Below, one piece after another: positions 1-10,974 of a stretch of 64,000 nt of DNA (positions are counted from its first letter, which is position 1; each line of letters opens with the position of its first letter). Both the position numbers and the translations under genes were made by a program. The notes below the pieces were generated by a model. That model was not told the DNA's origin, ran no database searches, and was given only the letters and a program-made list of their open reading frames with translations. This DNA comes from Hymenobacter yonginensis. Its GTDB lineage: Bacteria; Bacteroidota; Bacteroidia; Cytophagales; Hymenobacteraceae. The stretch lies in assembly GCF_027625995.1 (NCBI RefSeq), contig NZ_CP115396.1, forward strand, positions 2,604,001 through 2,668,000. Direction: 5' to 3'.

Positions 1-157
1 CATCCAGCGCGGCACGCCGCTGCTGGGCCTCGATGTGTGGGAGCACGCCTATTATCTCAAGCACCAGAACAAGCGCCCCGACTACATCAAGAATTTCTGG
101 AGCGTAGTAAACTGGGGCGAAGTAACCAGCCGCTACGACGAGTCGCGTAAAGGCTAA
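1..157 (+). CDS. Superoxide dismutase (Fe/Mn), C-terminal fragment
   Basis: Only the last 51 residues are inside the window; the frame begins at base 2 and stops at 155-157. It contains DVWEHAYYL, the Fe/Mn superoxide dismutase signature in which the Asp and His are metal ligands, followed by the usual C-terminal helix with NFWSVVNW. Proteins of this family convert superoxide to oxygen and peroxide in the cytoplasm. Metal choice (Fe, Mn or cambialistic) cannot be told from this fragment. A long hairpin repeat follows 18 bases after the stop and lies between this gene and a convergent one. Confidence 0.93.
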   Translation, partial: IQRGTPLLGLDVWEHAYYLKHQNKRPDYIKNFWSVVNWGEVTSRYDESRKG

Positions 158-175
158 ACTTAGGGCTTTCATAAC

Positions 176-270
176 AGAACGTCATGCAGAGCCGGAGGCG
201 AAGCATCTCGCTAGTGTAGTAATTTACCACACTAGCGAGATGCTTCGCCTCCAGCTCTGCATGACGTTCT
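176..270. repeat. Long hairpin repeat, GTCATGCAGAG family, copy 1
   Basis: Two arms of about 45 bases (176-222 and 224-270) are near-perfect inverted copies. Each outer end reads AGAACGTCATGCAGAG and the inner part reads GAAGCATCTCGCTAGTGT. It fills the space between two convergent genes and could fold into a long RNA stem. Related copies occur at 14420, 44082, 49333 (half) and 61180. Confidence 0.9.
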
Positions 271-273
271 GCT

Positions 274-1644
274 TTACCGGATAATCCGGCCGTCGCGGAT
301 CTGCACGTCGGGTTTGGGGGCGGCTTTCTTTACCATCGTGCCGAAGGCGCCGCGCTTCTCGAACGAGGCAATAACCTCGTCCTCAACGGGCGTGCGCTGC
401 ACTACGGGGTTGTTGGCCCAGAACTCGGGGTCGTATTTCAGGGCTTTGATGGCTGCCAGGTCGCGGTCTTCCACGCTCACGCGGGCGTAGGGAATGGTAG
501 TGGGCGTGGTGTTGGTGTCGTAAAAGAACGTGAACGACGACACAGCCAGCGGCGTGGCCGCCTTGCCGGGGCTGGTTAGGTTGGCGGTCAGGTTAACCTT
601 CATGTATTCCAGCGGGGCCACCACCACGGCGGGGTCGTCGTTGCGGAAGGCCATTTCGATTTCCAGCTGGGTGTCGCGGAATTTCTGGGTGGGGTTGGAC
701 GTGGAGCCCGTGAAGTTGGGCGAGGTCATGTGGTAGCGCACCACTTTGTAGCTGTCGATATCAATCCAGATGGTGCCTTCCGACTTGTACTTGGTCAGCT
801 CGGGCCGGGTCTGGAAGGTAATTTCGGCAATGCCGCCCTTGGTGCTGTCGGGGCCCGAGGCCACAATGCCTTTCAGCTCCAGCAAGTAGTTCTGCACCAC
901 GTTGGGACTGAGCAGAGCCAGCGAGCGGGTGGTGTCGGCGTTGGCATCGAACAGGCCGTAGGAGCGGGTGTAGAGCGAGAAGTTGCTGAAGTTGGTGATG
1001 CTGGGCACGGCGGCGTAGCGGCCCTGCGCAATGGCCGTACCCTCAATGCGGGCGTTGCTGGACTTCACGTTCCAGACCACTTCCTGCAGCTCGGTGGGCT
1101 GCCCGGCCACTCGCGTAATCTGGCGGTAGAAGGCCTTGCCGTAGAACTTCTGGCGGTAGCCGGCCCGCATCTGTCGGTATGCGCGGTCGACGAGCTGAAA
1201 CGGGTAGCTGCCCACTTTCACCTCGGGCAGCGCCACGGCCGCTGTGGCCAAGGCCAGCTGCAGCGGCCCGGCGGCACTCGTCACCCGGATGGTGTCCTTG
1301 AGGTGGCCCAGCTCCGACACCAGCAGCGTCACGGGCAGGCTGGGCACCGACAGCGTGAATTCGCCGTCGGCGTTGGTGGTAGTGCCGCGGGTGGTACCGC
1401 GCACAACTACGCTGGAAAAGGGCAGCGTCTCGCGGGTGTCTTTATCAACGACGGTGCCGCGCAGCTGCACCTGGGCCTGGGCAACTTGGGTGAGCAGCAG
1501 CGCCGCCAGCAGCAGGCCGGCGGGGCGCACCAGACGCCGGCAGGAAAGCAGGAAGGCAAAAAAGGAAGATAACAGCAAAGCAACTAGGATTGAGGTGAAA
1601 CGATGATCCGCTGCGGAGCTAACGCCGCCGCGGCCCGCAGGCAT
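274..1644 (-). CDS. Secreted carboxypeptidase-regulatory-like domain protein
   Basis: After a hydrophobic signal segment ending LLLTQVAQAQ there is a CarboxypepD_reg-like beta-sandwich (LRGTVVDKDTRETLPFSSV, then GTTTNADGEFTL), the same module found at the N-terminus of SusC proteins. About 300 residues follow without a recognised enzyme motif. Related Bacteroidota proteins are periplasmic or surface-associated and of unknown function. The start is uncertain. ATG at 1644 (456 aa) leaves two hydrophobic stretches in front of the mature protein. GTG at 1530 (418 aa) gives a textbook signal peptide. A TACTTTTG box at 1657-1664 lies only 12 bases before the ATG, which allows either. Confidence 0.75.
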   Translation of the reverse strand: MPAGRGGVSSAADHRFTSILVALLLSSFFAFLLSCRRLVRPAGLLLAALLLTQVAQAQVQLRGTVVDKDTRETLPFSSVVVRGTTRGTTTNADGEFTLSVPSLPVTLLVSELGHLKDTIRVTSAAGPLQLALATAAVALPEVKVGSYPFQLVDRAYRQMRAGYRQKFYGKAFYRQITRVAGQPTELQEVVWNVKSSNARIEGTAIAQGRYAAVPSITNFSNFSLYTRSYGLFDANADTTRSLALLSPNVVQNYLLELKGIVASGPDSTKGGIAEITFQTRPELTKYKSEGTIWIDIDSYKVVRYHMTSPNFTGSTSNPTQKFRDTQLEIEMAFRNDDPAVVVAPLEYMKVNLTANLTSPGKAATPLAVSSFTFFYDTNTTPTTIPYARVSVEDRDLAAIKALKYDPEFWANNPVVQRTPVEDEVIASFEKRGAFGTMVKKAAPKPDVQIRDGRIIR

Positions 1645-1656
1645 ATACGGCCTCTG

Positions 1657-1664
1657 CAAAAGTA
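1657..1664 (-). promoter_or_regulatory. -7 box TACTTTTG
   Basis: Exact match to the Bacteroidota -7 consensus TAnnTTTG on the minus strand, upstream of the carboxypeptidase-regulatory-like gene. No clear -33 TTTG partner was found. Confidence 0.45.
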
Positions 1665-1848
1665 GGCCTGCTCTGCGGTTGGTGCACCGGTTTTTTCGAC
1701 TGGATGCCGTCAGCAGTACCACGCGGCGGGCCGTAGCATGAGCTTTGCAGTGCGCGCTACGGGCGTGCAAAGCGTCACCTGTTCTTCTGAAGCAAGTGCC
1801 AGGATTGCAGACACAATCCAGGCTACTCAGGCAACTACCGGCTCGCAC

Positions 1849-5127
<3,279 letters not shown>

Positions 5128-5213
5128 CCACCGCCGCGGGCGCAGGCGCAACAATTCGGGCGCAACGGCTCTTGTAGTGGGGCACCTCATCTTTCACCCC
5201 CAACGCGCCCGCC

Positions 5214-5794
5214 ATGAGCCAGATTCTACAGGAAGTTCTCGCTGCCAACAAGCAGTATCAGGCCGAATTCGGCGACAAAGGCGCGCTGGCCCTGCCACCG
5301 GCCCGCGCCTTTGCCATCCTCACCTGCATGGACCCCGCCTCGACCCGGCCAAGTACGCCGGCCTAGCCGAAGGCGACGCCCACGTCATCCGCAACGCCGG
5401 CGGCCGCGCCAGCGACGACACCATCCGCTCGCTGGTGATTTCCTACAAGCTACTCGGCACCAAAGAGTTTTTCGTCATCCATCACACCGACTGCGGCATG
5501 CTGCTCTTCACCGACGACATCATGCGCGACCTGCTGGCCAGCAGCCTCGAAACGGCCACCGTGGACGAAACCGGCTGGCACGACGTAGGCCAGGGCCCCG
5601 GCTCGGCGGAAGCCCGCAATATTGCGTTCCTGACGTTCAAAAACCTGGAGCAAAGCGTCGTCGACGACGTACAGCGCATCCGCCAGCACCCGCTCGTGCC
5701 TGCCACGATTCCGGTGTACGGCTACATCTACGACGTGAAAAGCGGCCAACTGCTGGAAGTGCCCGCCGCCACGCAAATCGGGCAGGCGAAGTAA
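5214..5794 (+). pseudogene. Beta-carbonic anhydrase with a -1 frameshift in the zinc motif
   Basis: The first 40 codons from ATG 5214 read as a beta-carbonic anhydrase N-terminus up to the first zinc-ligand motif (LTCMD). One base is then missing at about 5334-5336 in a CCCC run. The original frame stops at 5364-5366, while the other frame continues [25 protein letters not shown] (His and Cys zinc ligands) and the rest of the domain to 5794. Restoring one base gives CMDxRLDP, the family's canonical signature, and a normal 193-residue enzyme for CO2/bicarbonate interconversion. The ligands are otherwise intact, so this is either a sequencing slip or a very recent mutation. A strong terminator follows. 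Confidence 0.85.
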
Positions 5795-5820
5795 CCAGTC
5801 CTTCCGACCAGTCTTGCAAA

Positions 5821-5850
5821 TGCCCCGGCCATCTGGCCGGGGCATTTTTA
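5821..5850 (+). terminator. Intrinsic terminator after the carbonic anhydrase
   Basis: Perfect 10-bp GC-rich stem (5821-5830 with 5835-5844), loop ATCT, then TTTTTA. Confidence 0.9.
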
Positions 5851-5896
5851 TGCAACTTACTTGCTCGGTCATGGCTCTATCCTACCGGTGGCAGTA

Positions 5897-5966
5897 GCGC
5901 GAACTTTGTAGTTCGCGCCTCCGCGCCGTTTGGCAGCATTGCAACGCTGCTAGGGCGCGAACTGCA
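5897..5966. repeat. GCGCGAAC hairpin repeat
   Basis: GCGCGAAC and GTTCGCGC form an 8-bp stem around the loop TTTGTA (5897-5918). A further GCGCGAACTGC copy lies at about 5955. A related pair (GCGAACTTTGT and AAGTTCGCGC) occurs at about 51507-51561. Confidence 0.6.
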
Positions 5967-6064
5967 AAGGCTGCATAAAATTTGGCAGAACGGCAGGTAC
6001 GGTAGCGGAGCCGCGGTTTTCTCTGTAGCTTATGGCCCTGCCAACTCCCCCCAACCGACCTCCC

Positions 6065-7708
6065 ATGCTAGGACTCATGATGCAGGAGCCGCTGCGTATC
6101 GCCGGCCTCCTCGAACACGCCGAAAAGTGGCATTCTGACACCGAAATCGTGAGCCGGCTGGCCGAGGGCGGCCTGCACCGCTACACCTACGCCGGGCTGG
6201 GCCGCCGCAGCCGGCAGCTGGCCCACACCCTGGCCCGCCTGGGCATGCAGCGCGGCGACCGGGTGGGCACGCTGGCCTGGAACACGCACCGCCACCTGGA
6301 GCTGTACTATGGCGTGTCGGGCAGCGGGGCCGTGTGCCACACCATCAACCCGCGCCTGTTTTTCGAGCAGCTGGTGTATATCATCAACCACGCCGAAGAC
6401 CGGCTGCTGTTCTTCGACCTTACCTTCCTGCCGCTGGTAGAAAAGCTAGCCCCCAGCTGCCCCAAAGTGGAAAGCTGGGTGCTGATGACCGACCGGGCCC
6501 ACATGCCCGAAGCCACCAGCCTGCCCGACCTGCGCTGCTACGAAGACCTGCTGGCCACCGAAAACGACGAGTACGCGTGGCCCTACTTCGACGAGAATAC
6601 GGCCTCCTCGCTGTGCTACACGTCCGGCACCACCGACCAGCCCAAGGGCGTGCTCTACTCGCACCGCTCCACGCTGCTGCACAGCTACGCCGCCTCCCTG
6701 CCCGACTGCTTCAACTGCTCGGCCCGCGACACGGTGCTGCCGGTGGTGCCCATGTTCCACGTCAACGCCTGGGGCATTCCGTACGCGGCGCCGCTCAACG
6801 GCTGCAAGCTAGTGCTGCCCGGCCCCGGCCTCGACGCGGCCAGCCTCTACGAGCTCTACGAGACGGAAGGCGTGACCTTCACGGCCGGCGTGCCCACCAT
6901 CTGGTTCGGGCTGCTGACGTTTATGCGCGAGAAAAAGCTGCAGTTCAGTACCCTGCGGCGCATGATTGTAGGTGGCGCGTCCTGCCCGCCGGCCTTGCTC
7001 AAAGCCTTTGACGAAGAGCTGGGCGTGGAAATCCGGCACGCCTGGGGCATGTCCGAAACCTCGCCGCTGGGCACGGTCTGCACCCTCAAAACCCAGCAGC
7101 TTAGCCTCAGCTCCGACGAGCAGTTTGCTATACAGACCAAGCAGGGCCGCGCCATTTTCGGGGTGGATATGAAGATTGTGGACGATGCCGGCCAGCCCCT
7201 CCCCCACGACGGCGTGGCGTTCGGCGACCTGCTGGTGCGCGGCCCGTTCATCGTGGCCGAATACTTCCGCGCCGCCCACCCCGGCGAGCTGACCGCCAGC
7301 GGCTGGTTCCGCACCGGCGACGTAGCCACCATCGACCCCAACGGCTTCATGCAGATCACCGACCGCAGCAAAGACGTCATCAAGTCGGGCGGCGAGTGGA
7401 TTTCGAGCATCGAACTGGAAAACCTGGCCATCGGGCACCCGCACATTGCCGAGGCGGCCGTCATCGGCGTGCCCCACCCCAAGTGGAGCGAGCGGCCCCT
7501 GCTGGTGGTAGTGCGCAAGCCTGAGGCCACCATCACGGCCGAAGAGCTGCTGGCTTTCTACGACGGCAAAGTGGCCCGCTGGTGGATTCCTGAAGCCGTG
7601 GAATTCGTGACCGAGCTGCCCCACACCGCCACCGGCAAGCTCCTAAAAACGCAGCTCCGAAAGAATTTCGCGGGGTATACTTTCCGAATCGCGGATTCTG
7701 CAGATTAA
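6065..7708 (+). CDS. Acyl-CoA synthetase (AMP-binding)
   Basis: A 547-residue ANL-superfamily ligase that activates a fatty acid to acyl-AMP and then acyl-CoA. The start at 6065 gives [12 protein letters not shown], typical of the medium/long-chain acyl-CoA synthase subgroup; an upstream in-frame ATG at 6032 would add 11 residues. Visible motifs are the P-loop [12 protein letters not shown], the acyl-site stretch [10 protein letters not shown], the adenylate-binding [10 protein letters not shown] and the hinge [15 protein letters not shown]. The catalytic Lys near the C-terminus is in [12 protein letters not shown]. The last residues (RIADSAD) and the stop are encoded by an inserted repeat arm at 7686-7737, so the native C-terminus was probably changed. 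Chain-length preference is unknown. Confidence 0.92.
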   Translation: MLGLMMQEPLRIAGLLEHAEKWHSDTEIVSRLAEGGLHRYTYAGLGRRSRQLAHTLARLGMQRGDRVGTLAWNTHRHLELYYGVSGSGAVCHTINPRLFFEQLVYIINHAEDRLLFFDLTFLPLVEKLAPSCPKVESWVLMTDRAHMPEATSLPDLRCYEDLLATENDEYAWPYFDENTASSLCYTSGTTDQPKGVLYSHRSTLLHSYAASLPDCFNCSARDTVLPVVPMFHVNAWGIPYAAPLNGCKLVLPGPGLDAASLYELYETEGVTFTAGVPTIWFGLLTFMREKKLQFSTLRRMIVGGASCPPALLKAFDEELGVEIRHAWGMSETSPLGTVCTLKTQQLSLSSDEQFAIQTKQGRAIFGVDMKIVDDAGQPLPHDGVAFGDLLVRGPFIVAEYFRAAHPGELTASGWFRTGDVATIDPNGFMQITDRSKDVIKSGGEWISSIELENLAIGHPHIAEAAVIGVPHPKWSERPLLVVVRKPEATITAEELLAFYDGKVARWWIPEAVEFVTELPHTATGKLLKTQLRKNFAGYTFRIADSAD

Positions 7709-7737
7709 TCGGATTGGTCGGATTTTGGTGACGATTT
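7686..7737. repeat. Left inverted-repeat arm flanking the GxxExxY gene
   Basis: About 52 bases containing AATCGCGGATT, ATCGGATTGGTCGGATTT and GGTGACGATTT, inversely repeated at 8225-8276 with only a few mismatches. It overlaps the stop codon of the acyl-CoA synthetase. Confidence 0.88.
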
Positions 7738-7763
7738 CAGGTGTCTTCGTTTTAAACCTGCTT

Positions 7764-8159
7764 ATGTTACTAGACAGCCGCTATAACGGCATTACTGAGA
7801 AGGTAATTGGGGCGGCTATGGCCGTGCATCGGGGGCTTGGACCAGGATTTCAGGAGGTTATCTATCAGCGGGCACTGGCCTTCGAGTTGCGGGAGTTGAG
7901 CGTTGGTTTTGTATGGGAAATTGAGATACCCATCTTCTACAAAAAGCAGGAAATTGGTTCGCGCCGGGTTGATTTTTTGGTAGAGGACATGGTGCTGGTA
8001 GAGTTGAAAGCGTTGGCAGAAATCACCACCACGCATCACGCCCAAATCATCAACTACCTCAACGCCTATCAACTCGAAATTGGCCTCCTTATAAACTTTG
8101 GCGAACCCAGCCTACGATTCAAACGCTTCATCAAAGGCCGCTCCAACCCCAATTTTTAG
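7764..8159 (+). CDS. GxxExxY protein (PD-(D/E)XK nuclease-like)
   Basis: A 131-residue protein with the family hallmark G28-F-Q-E31-V-I-Y34 preceded by IGAAMAVHRGLGP. D70 (RRVDFLV) and E80-L-K82 (LVELKA) fit a PD-(D/E)XK nuclease core, and the family is placed in that superfamily. Its biological role is not established. The ATG at 7764 was chosen because the family begins just before the ITEKVIG helix; an earlier in-frame GTG exists at 7725. The gene sits alone between two inverted repeat arms that also overlap the ends of both neighbouring genes, so the whole block (7686-8276) looks like one inserted cassette. Its lower GC than its neighbours fits transfer. Confidence 0.88.
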   Translation: MLLDSRYNGITEKVIGAAMAVHRGLGPGFQEVIYQRALAFELRELSVGFVWEIEIPIFYKKQEIGSRRVDFLVEDMVLVELKALAEITTTHHAQIINYLNAYQLEIGLLINFGEPSLRFKRFIKGRSNPNF

Positions 8160-8224
8160 ATATAAACAAGAGAAAAATCAGTCAGAACAGAGTCGGCCAC
8201 CCGAACGAAATCGTTCAAGAACAG

Positions 8225-8276
8225 AATCGTCACCGAAATCCGACCAATCCGACTAATCCACAAAATCCGCGATTCA
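8225..8276. repeat. Right inverted-repeat arm flanking the GxxExxY gene
   Basis: Inverted partner of 7686-7737: AATCGTCACC, AAATCCGACCAATCCGA, AATCCGCGATT. Its outer end supplies the TGA stop of the convergent acetyltransferase-like gene. Confidence 0.88.
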
Positions 8277-9440
8277 CACCTTGATGATGACGCCCTTCTT
8301 ATACATCAGCCACAGCACGCCCAGCCAGATCAGCACGCACACCAGCGCACCGGCCAACGAGGCGTTGACGGGGCTGAAGTAGGGCGTGAAAAACGTGTTG
8401 TAGAGCCAGGCGCGCAGCGTCACGTCGCCGACTTTGAGCAGGTTGAGGGTTTTGGAGACGATGGCCGAGAGGAAGAACACGGTAATGGCATTCACGCCGT
8501 AAGCCAGGGCCGGCTTGGTCCACCAGCCGCGGTAGTTTTGCACGTCCGTCAGCCAGTAGAGTGCCGCCAGGGCCATCATGGCTAGGCCACCGGTGTAGAG
8601 CACGTAGGAGCTAGTCCAGAGGCTTTTGTTGATGGGAAACCAGCCGTTCCAGACGAGGCCCAGCAGCACGGCCGCGCCGCCCGCCACAAACAGCCACGCC
8701 ACGCGGGTGGCCGGCTCCACTTCCTTGCGCCGCAGCCACTGCGCCGTCAGCATACCCAGCAAACCGGTGCCGATGGCGGGCAGCGTACCGAGCAGGCCTT
8801 CGGGGTCCCAGGTGCGGCTGCTTTTCCAGAGGTGATTTTCGGTGAACACCACGCGGTCCAGCCAGGCGCCGAGGTTGGTGCCAGCCTCCAGGTTGGCGGG
8901 GCCGTAGCCGGGCACCGGCACCACCTGCAGCAGCACGTTGTAGAGCACCAGCACGAAAGCCAGCAGCCCGAACTGCTGCCGCCGCGTGGTTTTCAGAAAC
9001 AGCACCCCGCACACCAAAAACACCCACGAAATGCGCGCCAGCACGCCTGGAATCCGCACCGTCTCAAACTCAAACTTCGGGTACAAGGCCCCCAACAGCC
9101 CCAGCCCGAACAGAATAGCCGACCGTTTCAGGATGCGCACCATTGTGCGGCCATGGGTTTCGGGCTGCTGCCGCGCGCCGTCAAGCGCGTACACGATGCT
9201 GACGCCCACGATGAACAGGAAAAACGGGAAAATCAGGTCGGTGGGCGTGCAGCCGTGCCAGTGCGCGTGCTCCAGCGGCGCGTAGATGTGGCCCCAGTCA
9301 CCGGGGTTGTTCACCAGAATCATGGCCGCCACGGTGAGGCCGCGGAATACGTCGAGCGAAATCAGGCGGGCCGGCTGGGAAGCCTCGGCCAGCGGCACAG
9401 TGCCGGTGGTTTCTACGGCAGCCTGGGTGGTGGTTTGCAT
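8274..9440 (-). CDS. Heparan-alpha-glucosaminide N-acetyltransferase-like (DUF5009) membrane protein
   Basis: A 388-residue polytopic inner-membrane protein with about 10 hydrophobic segments. The N-terminus RLISLDVFRGLTVAAMILVN is the signature of the HGSNAT/DUF5009 family, and HAHWHGCTPTDLIFPFFLF carries the conserved His/Asp region. The human member moves an acetyl group across a membrane onto terminal glucosamine. Bacterial members are uncharacterised but often neighbour Sus systems and hexosaminidases, as here. The start ATG at 9440 was preferred over 9512 because a perfect TAGCTTTG box lies between them (9480-9487). The stop falls in an inserted repeat arm. Confidence 0.85.
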   Translation of the reverse strand: MQTTTQAAVETTGTVPLAEASQPARLISLDVFRGLTVAAMILVNNPGDWGHIYAPLEHAHWHGCTPTDLIFPFFLFIVGVSIVYALDGARQQPETHGRTMVRILKRSAILFGLGLLGALYPKFEFETVRIPGVLARISWVFLVCGVLFLKTTRRQQFGLLAFVLVLYNVLLQVVPVPGYGPANLEAGTNLGAWLDRVVFTENHLWKSSRTWDPEGLLGTLPAIGTGLLGMLTAQWLRRKEVEPATRVAWLFVAGGAAVLLGLVWNGWFPINKSLWTSSYVLYTGGLAMMALAALYWLTDVQNYRGWWTKPALAYGVNAITVFFLSAIVSKTLNLLKVGDVTLRAWLYNTFFTPYFSPVNASLAGALVCVLIWLGVLWLMYKKGVIIKV

Positions 9441-9479
9441 GGCGGGATGGGCGGCGAAAGTCAGAGAAACGAGAATACC

Positions 9480-9487
9480 CAAAGCTA
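9480..9487 (-). promoter_or_regulatory. -7 box TAGCTTTG
   Basis: Exact TAnnTTTG match on the minus strand, 39 bases before ATG 9440. TTCG lies about 18 bases further upstream as a weak -33 candidate. It supports the shorter start of the acetyltransferase-like gene. Confidence 0.55.
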
Positions 9488-9542
9488 GGAAATGCGGCCA
9501 CGCCACGAACATTTTTTCGGGCTTTTGGCTGGCGCGAAACGC

Positions 9543-9581
9543 AAACGGCTGGCCTCCGCCTAAAGCAGAAGCCAGCCGTTT
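9543..9581 (-). terminator. Hairpin after susD
   Basis: AAACGGCTGGC (9543-9553) pairs with GCCAGCCGTTT (9571-9581). On the minus strand only short T runs follow, so termination is probable rather than certain. Confidence 0.6.
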
Positions 9582-9603
9582 TATCGTACTCGCCTCGGTC
9601 GGC

Positions 9604-10935
9604 TTAAATAGCCGGGTCAGCAGGCGTGTTGGTGTTGTTTTCGCGCTCGGTGCGCGGATACGGGAAGAAGTTGCGGTTGCGCTCAGCCCCGGTAGTGCCC
9701 GGACCGGGGCGGCCGAAGCGGCGGCTGTCATCCAGCCGGAAGCCTTGGAAGGCCAGCTCCACCTGCCGGTTGCGGTAAATATCGAGCAGGATGGCATCCT
9801 GGGTGAGGGCGCCGCTGTACGCCGCCAGCCCGGCGCCGGGAGGAGCCGTGGGGAAGCTGGTGCTGCCTACAGTGAGCGTAGTGGCCGCCGCCGTGCTGGT
9901 GCGCACCCGGTTCAGCTCGGTTACGGCGTTGGATAGGTCGTTTTTGCGGGCGTAGGCCTCGGCCCGGATCAGCAGCATCTCGCTGGGTACGTACACCGGC
10001 ACCGGCGCGGCGCTGGCCATATAGAAGCCCGTTCCGCGGTTTTGGGTGGCCGTAGGGTTGGCGCGCGTATAAAACGGAATGCGCCGGTCATTGGCTTCAG
10101 GCGCCAGCGCGCCGGTCAAACCCAGGTTCACGTCGGTGGGCTCGAACACGTTGCGGTTGCCAAAGGCCACCTCCGACACGGCATTGCGGGCCAACTCGTC
10201 AAACGTGAAGTACGAGCGGCTAACCTGGTCGACGCGGGCGGCGGCCGCCAGGGCCTTGTCGTAGTCGCCGGCCTGCAGGCTGTAGCGCGCAATCAGGGCC
10301 TGCAGGGTGTTCGGGAGGTTGATGCCGCCGATAATCTTGCTGTTGAAATCGGCGGAAACCGGGTTAGCGGCCAGCTGGGTGGCGGCCGTTTCCAGCTGCG
10401 CCACCGCCGACTGCAAGGCCTGCACCCGCGGCACAAACGGCGCGTTGGTGGCCGTGGTGATGGGCAGCTGCTCGAAATACTGCGCCACCGTGCCGATGGC
10501 CAGCGCCCGGAAGATGCTGGCGTAGGCCACAATGCCGCTGCGTGTGCCGGGGTCGGCGGCGTTACCGGCGTTGGCCAGCACCAGGTCGGCGTTGGCGCGC
10601 ACCAGCTGGCTCTGGGTCCAGACGTTGCGCACCACGCCGTTGAGGTTGGTGACGTTGCCGGCCCCGAGGCTCACGTTGAATTCCTCGATGTTGCCCACGT
10701 TAATCACCGTCAGCTCGCGGGTGCTCAGGCCCCCGGCCGCCACGGTGTTGTAGAGCGGGCTCAAGGCCCCGCCCGTGGTAAAGCGCGCCTGCAAGCCGTT
10801 GCAGACGGTAATCAGGCCGTCGGAGTTGGTGACCACCTGCTCCTGGCTGGCGGTGCTGGGGTTCAGGTATTCTTTGTCGCAGCTGCTGACCGTCAGCACG
10901 GTCAGGGCCGCTAGCGAAACCAGTATCTTTTTCAT
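9604..10935 (-). CDS. RagB/SusD family nutrient-binding outer-membrane lipoprotein
   Basis: A 443-residue protein with a lipoprotein signal (LTVLTVSSC, acylated Cys at 19) and the SusD start DKEYLNPST. Helical TPR-like segments follow, with the family's C-terminal region that names residues contributing to glycan contact (RNRQVELAFQGFRLDDSRRF). SusD proteins cap the SusC porin at the cell surface and deliver oligosaccharide. It lies 39 bases downstream of its SusC partner and must be co-transcribed with it. The ligand cannot be read from the sequence. The neighbouring NagB fusion and acetyltransferase-like gene point to amino sugars, which is an inference. Confidence 0.93.
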   Translation of the reverse strand: MKKILVSLAALTVLTVSSCDKEYLNPSTASQEQVVTNSDGLITVCNGLQARFTTGGALSPLYNTVAAGGLSTRELTVINVGNIEEFNVSLGAGNVTNLNGVVRNVWTQSQLVRANADLVLANAGNAADPGTRSGIVAYASIFRALAIGTVAQYFEQLPITTATNAPFVPRVQALQSAVAQLETAATQLAANPVSADFNSKIIGGINLPNTLQALIARYSLQAGDYDKALAAAARVDQVSRSYFTFDELARNAVSEVAFGNRNVFEPTDVNLGLTGALAPEANDRRIPFYTRANPTATQNRGTGFYMASAAPVPVYVPSEMLLIRAEAYARKNDLSNAVTELNRVRTSTAAATTLTVGSTSFPTAPPGAGLAAYSGALTQDAILLDIYRNRQVELAFQGFRLDDSRRFGRPGPGTTGAERNRNFFPYPRTERENNTNTPADPAI

Positions 10936-10974
10936 GACGTGAATCGAAGTGAGGGAGAAAAAAGACCACCGGGC

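Noticed and set aside
6026-6034. TAGCTTATG as a -7 box merged with an upstream start of the acyl-CoA synthetase
   Set aside because: It differs from TAnnTTTG, and the family start at 6065 is better supported; kept only as a possibility.
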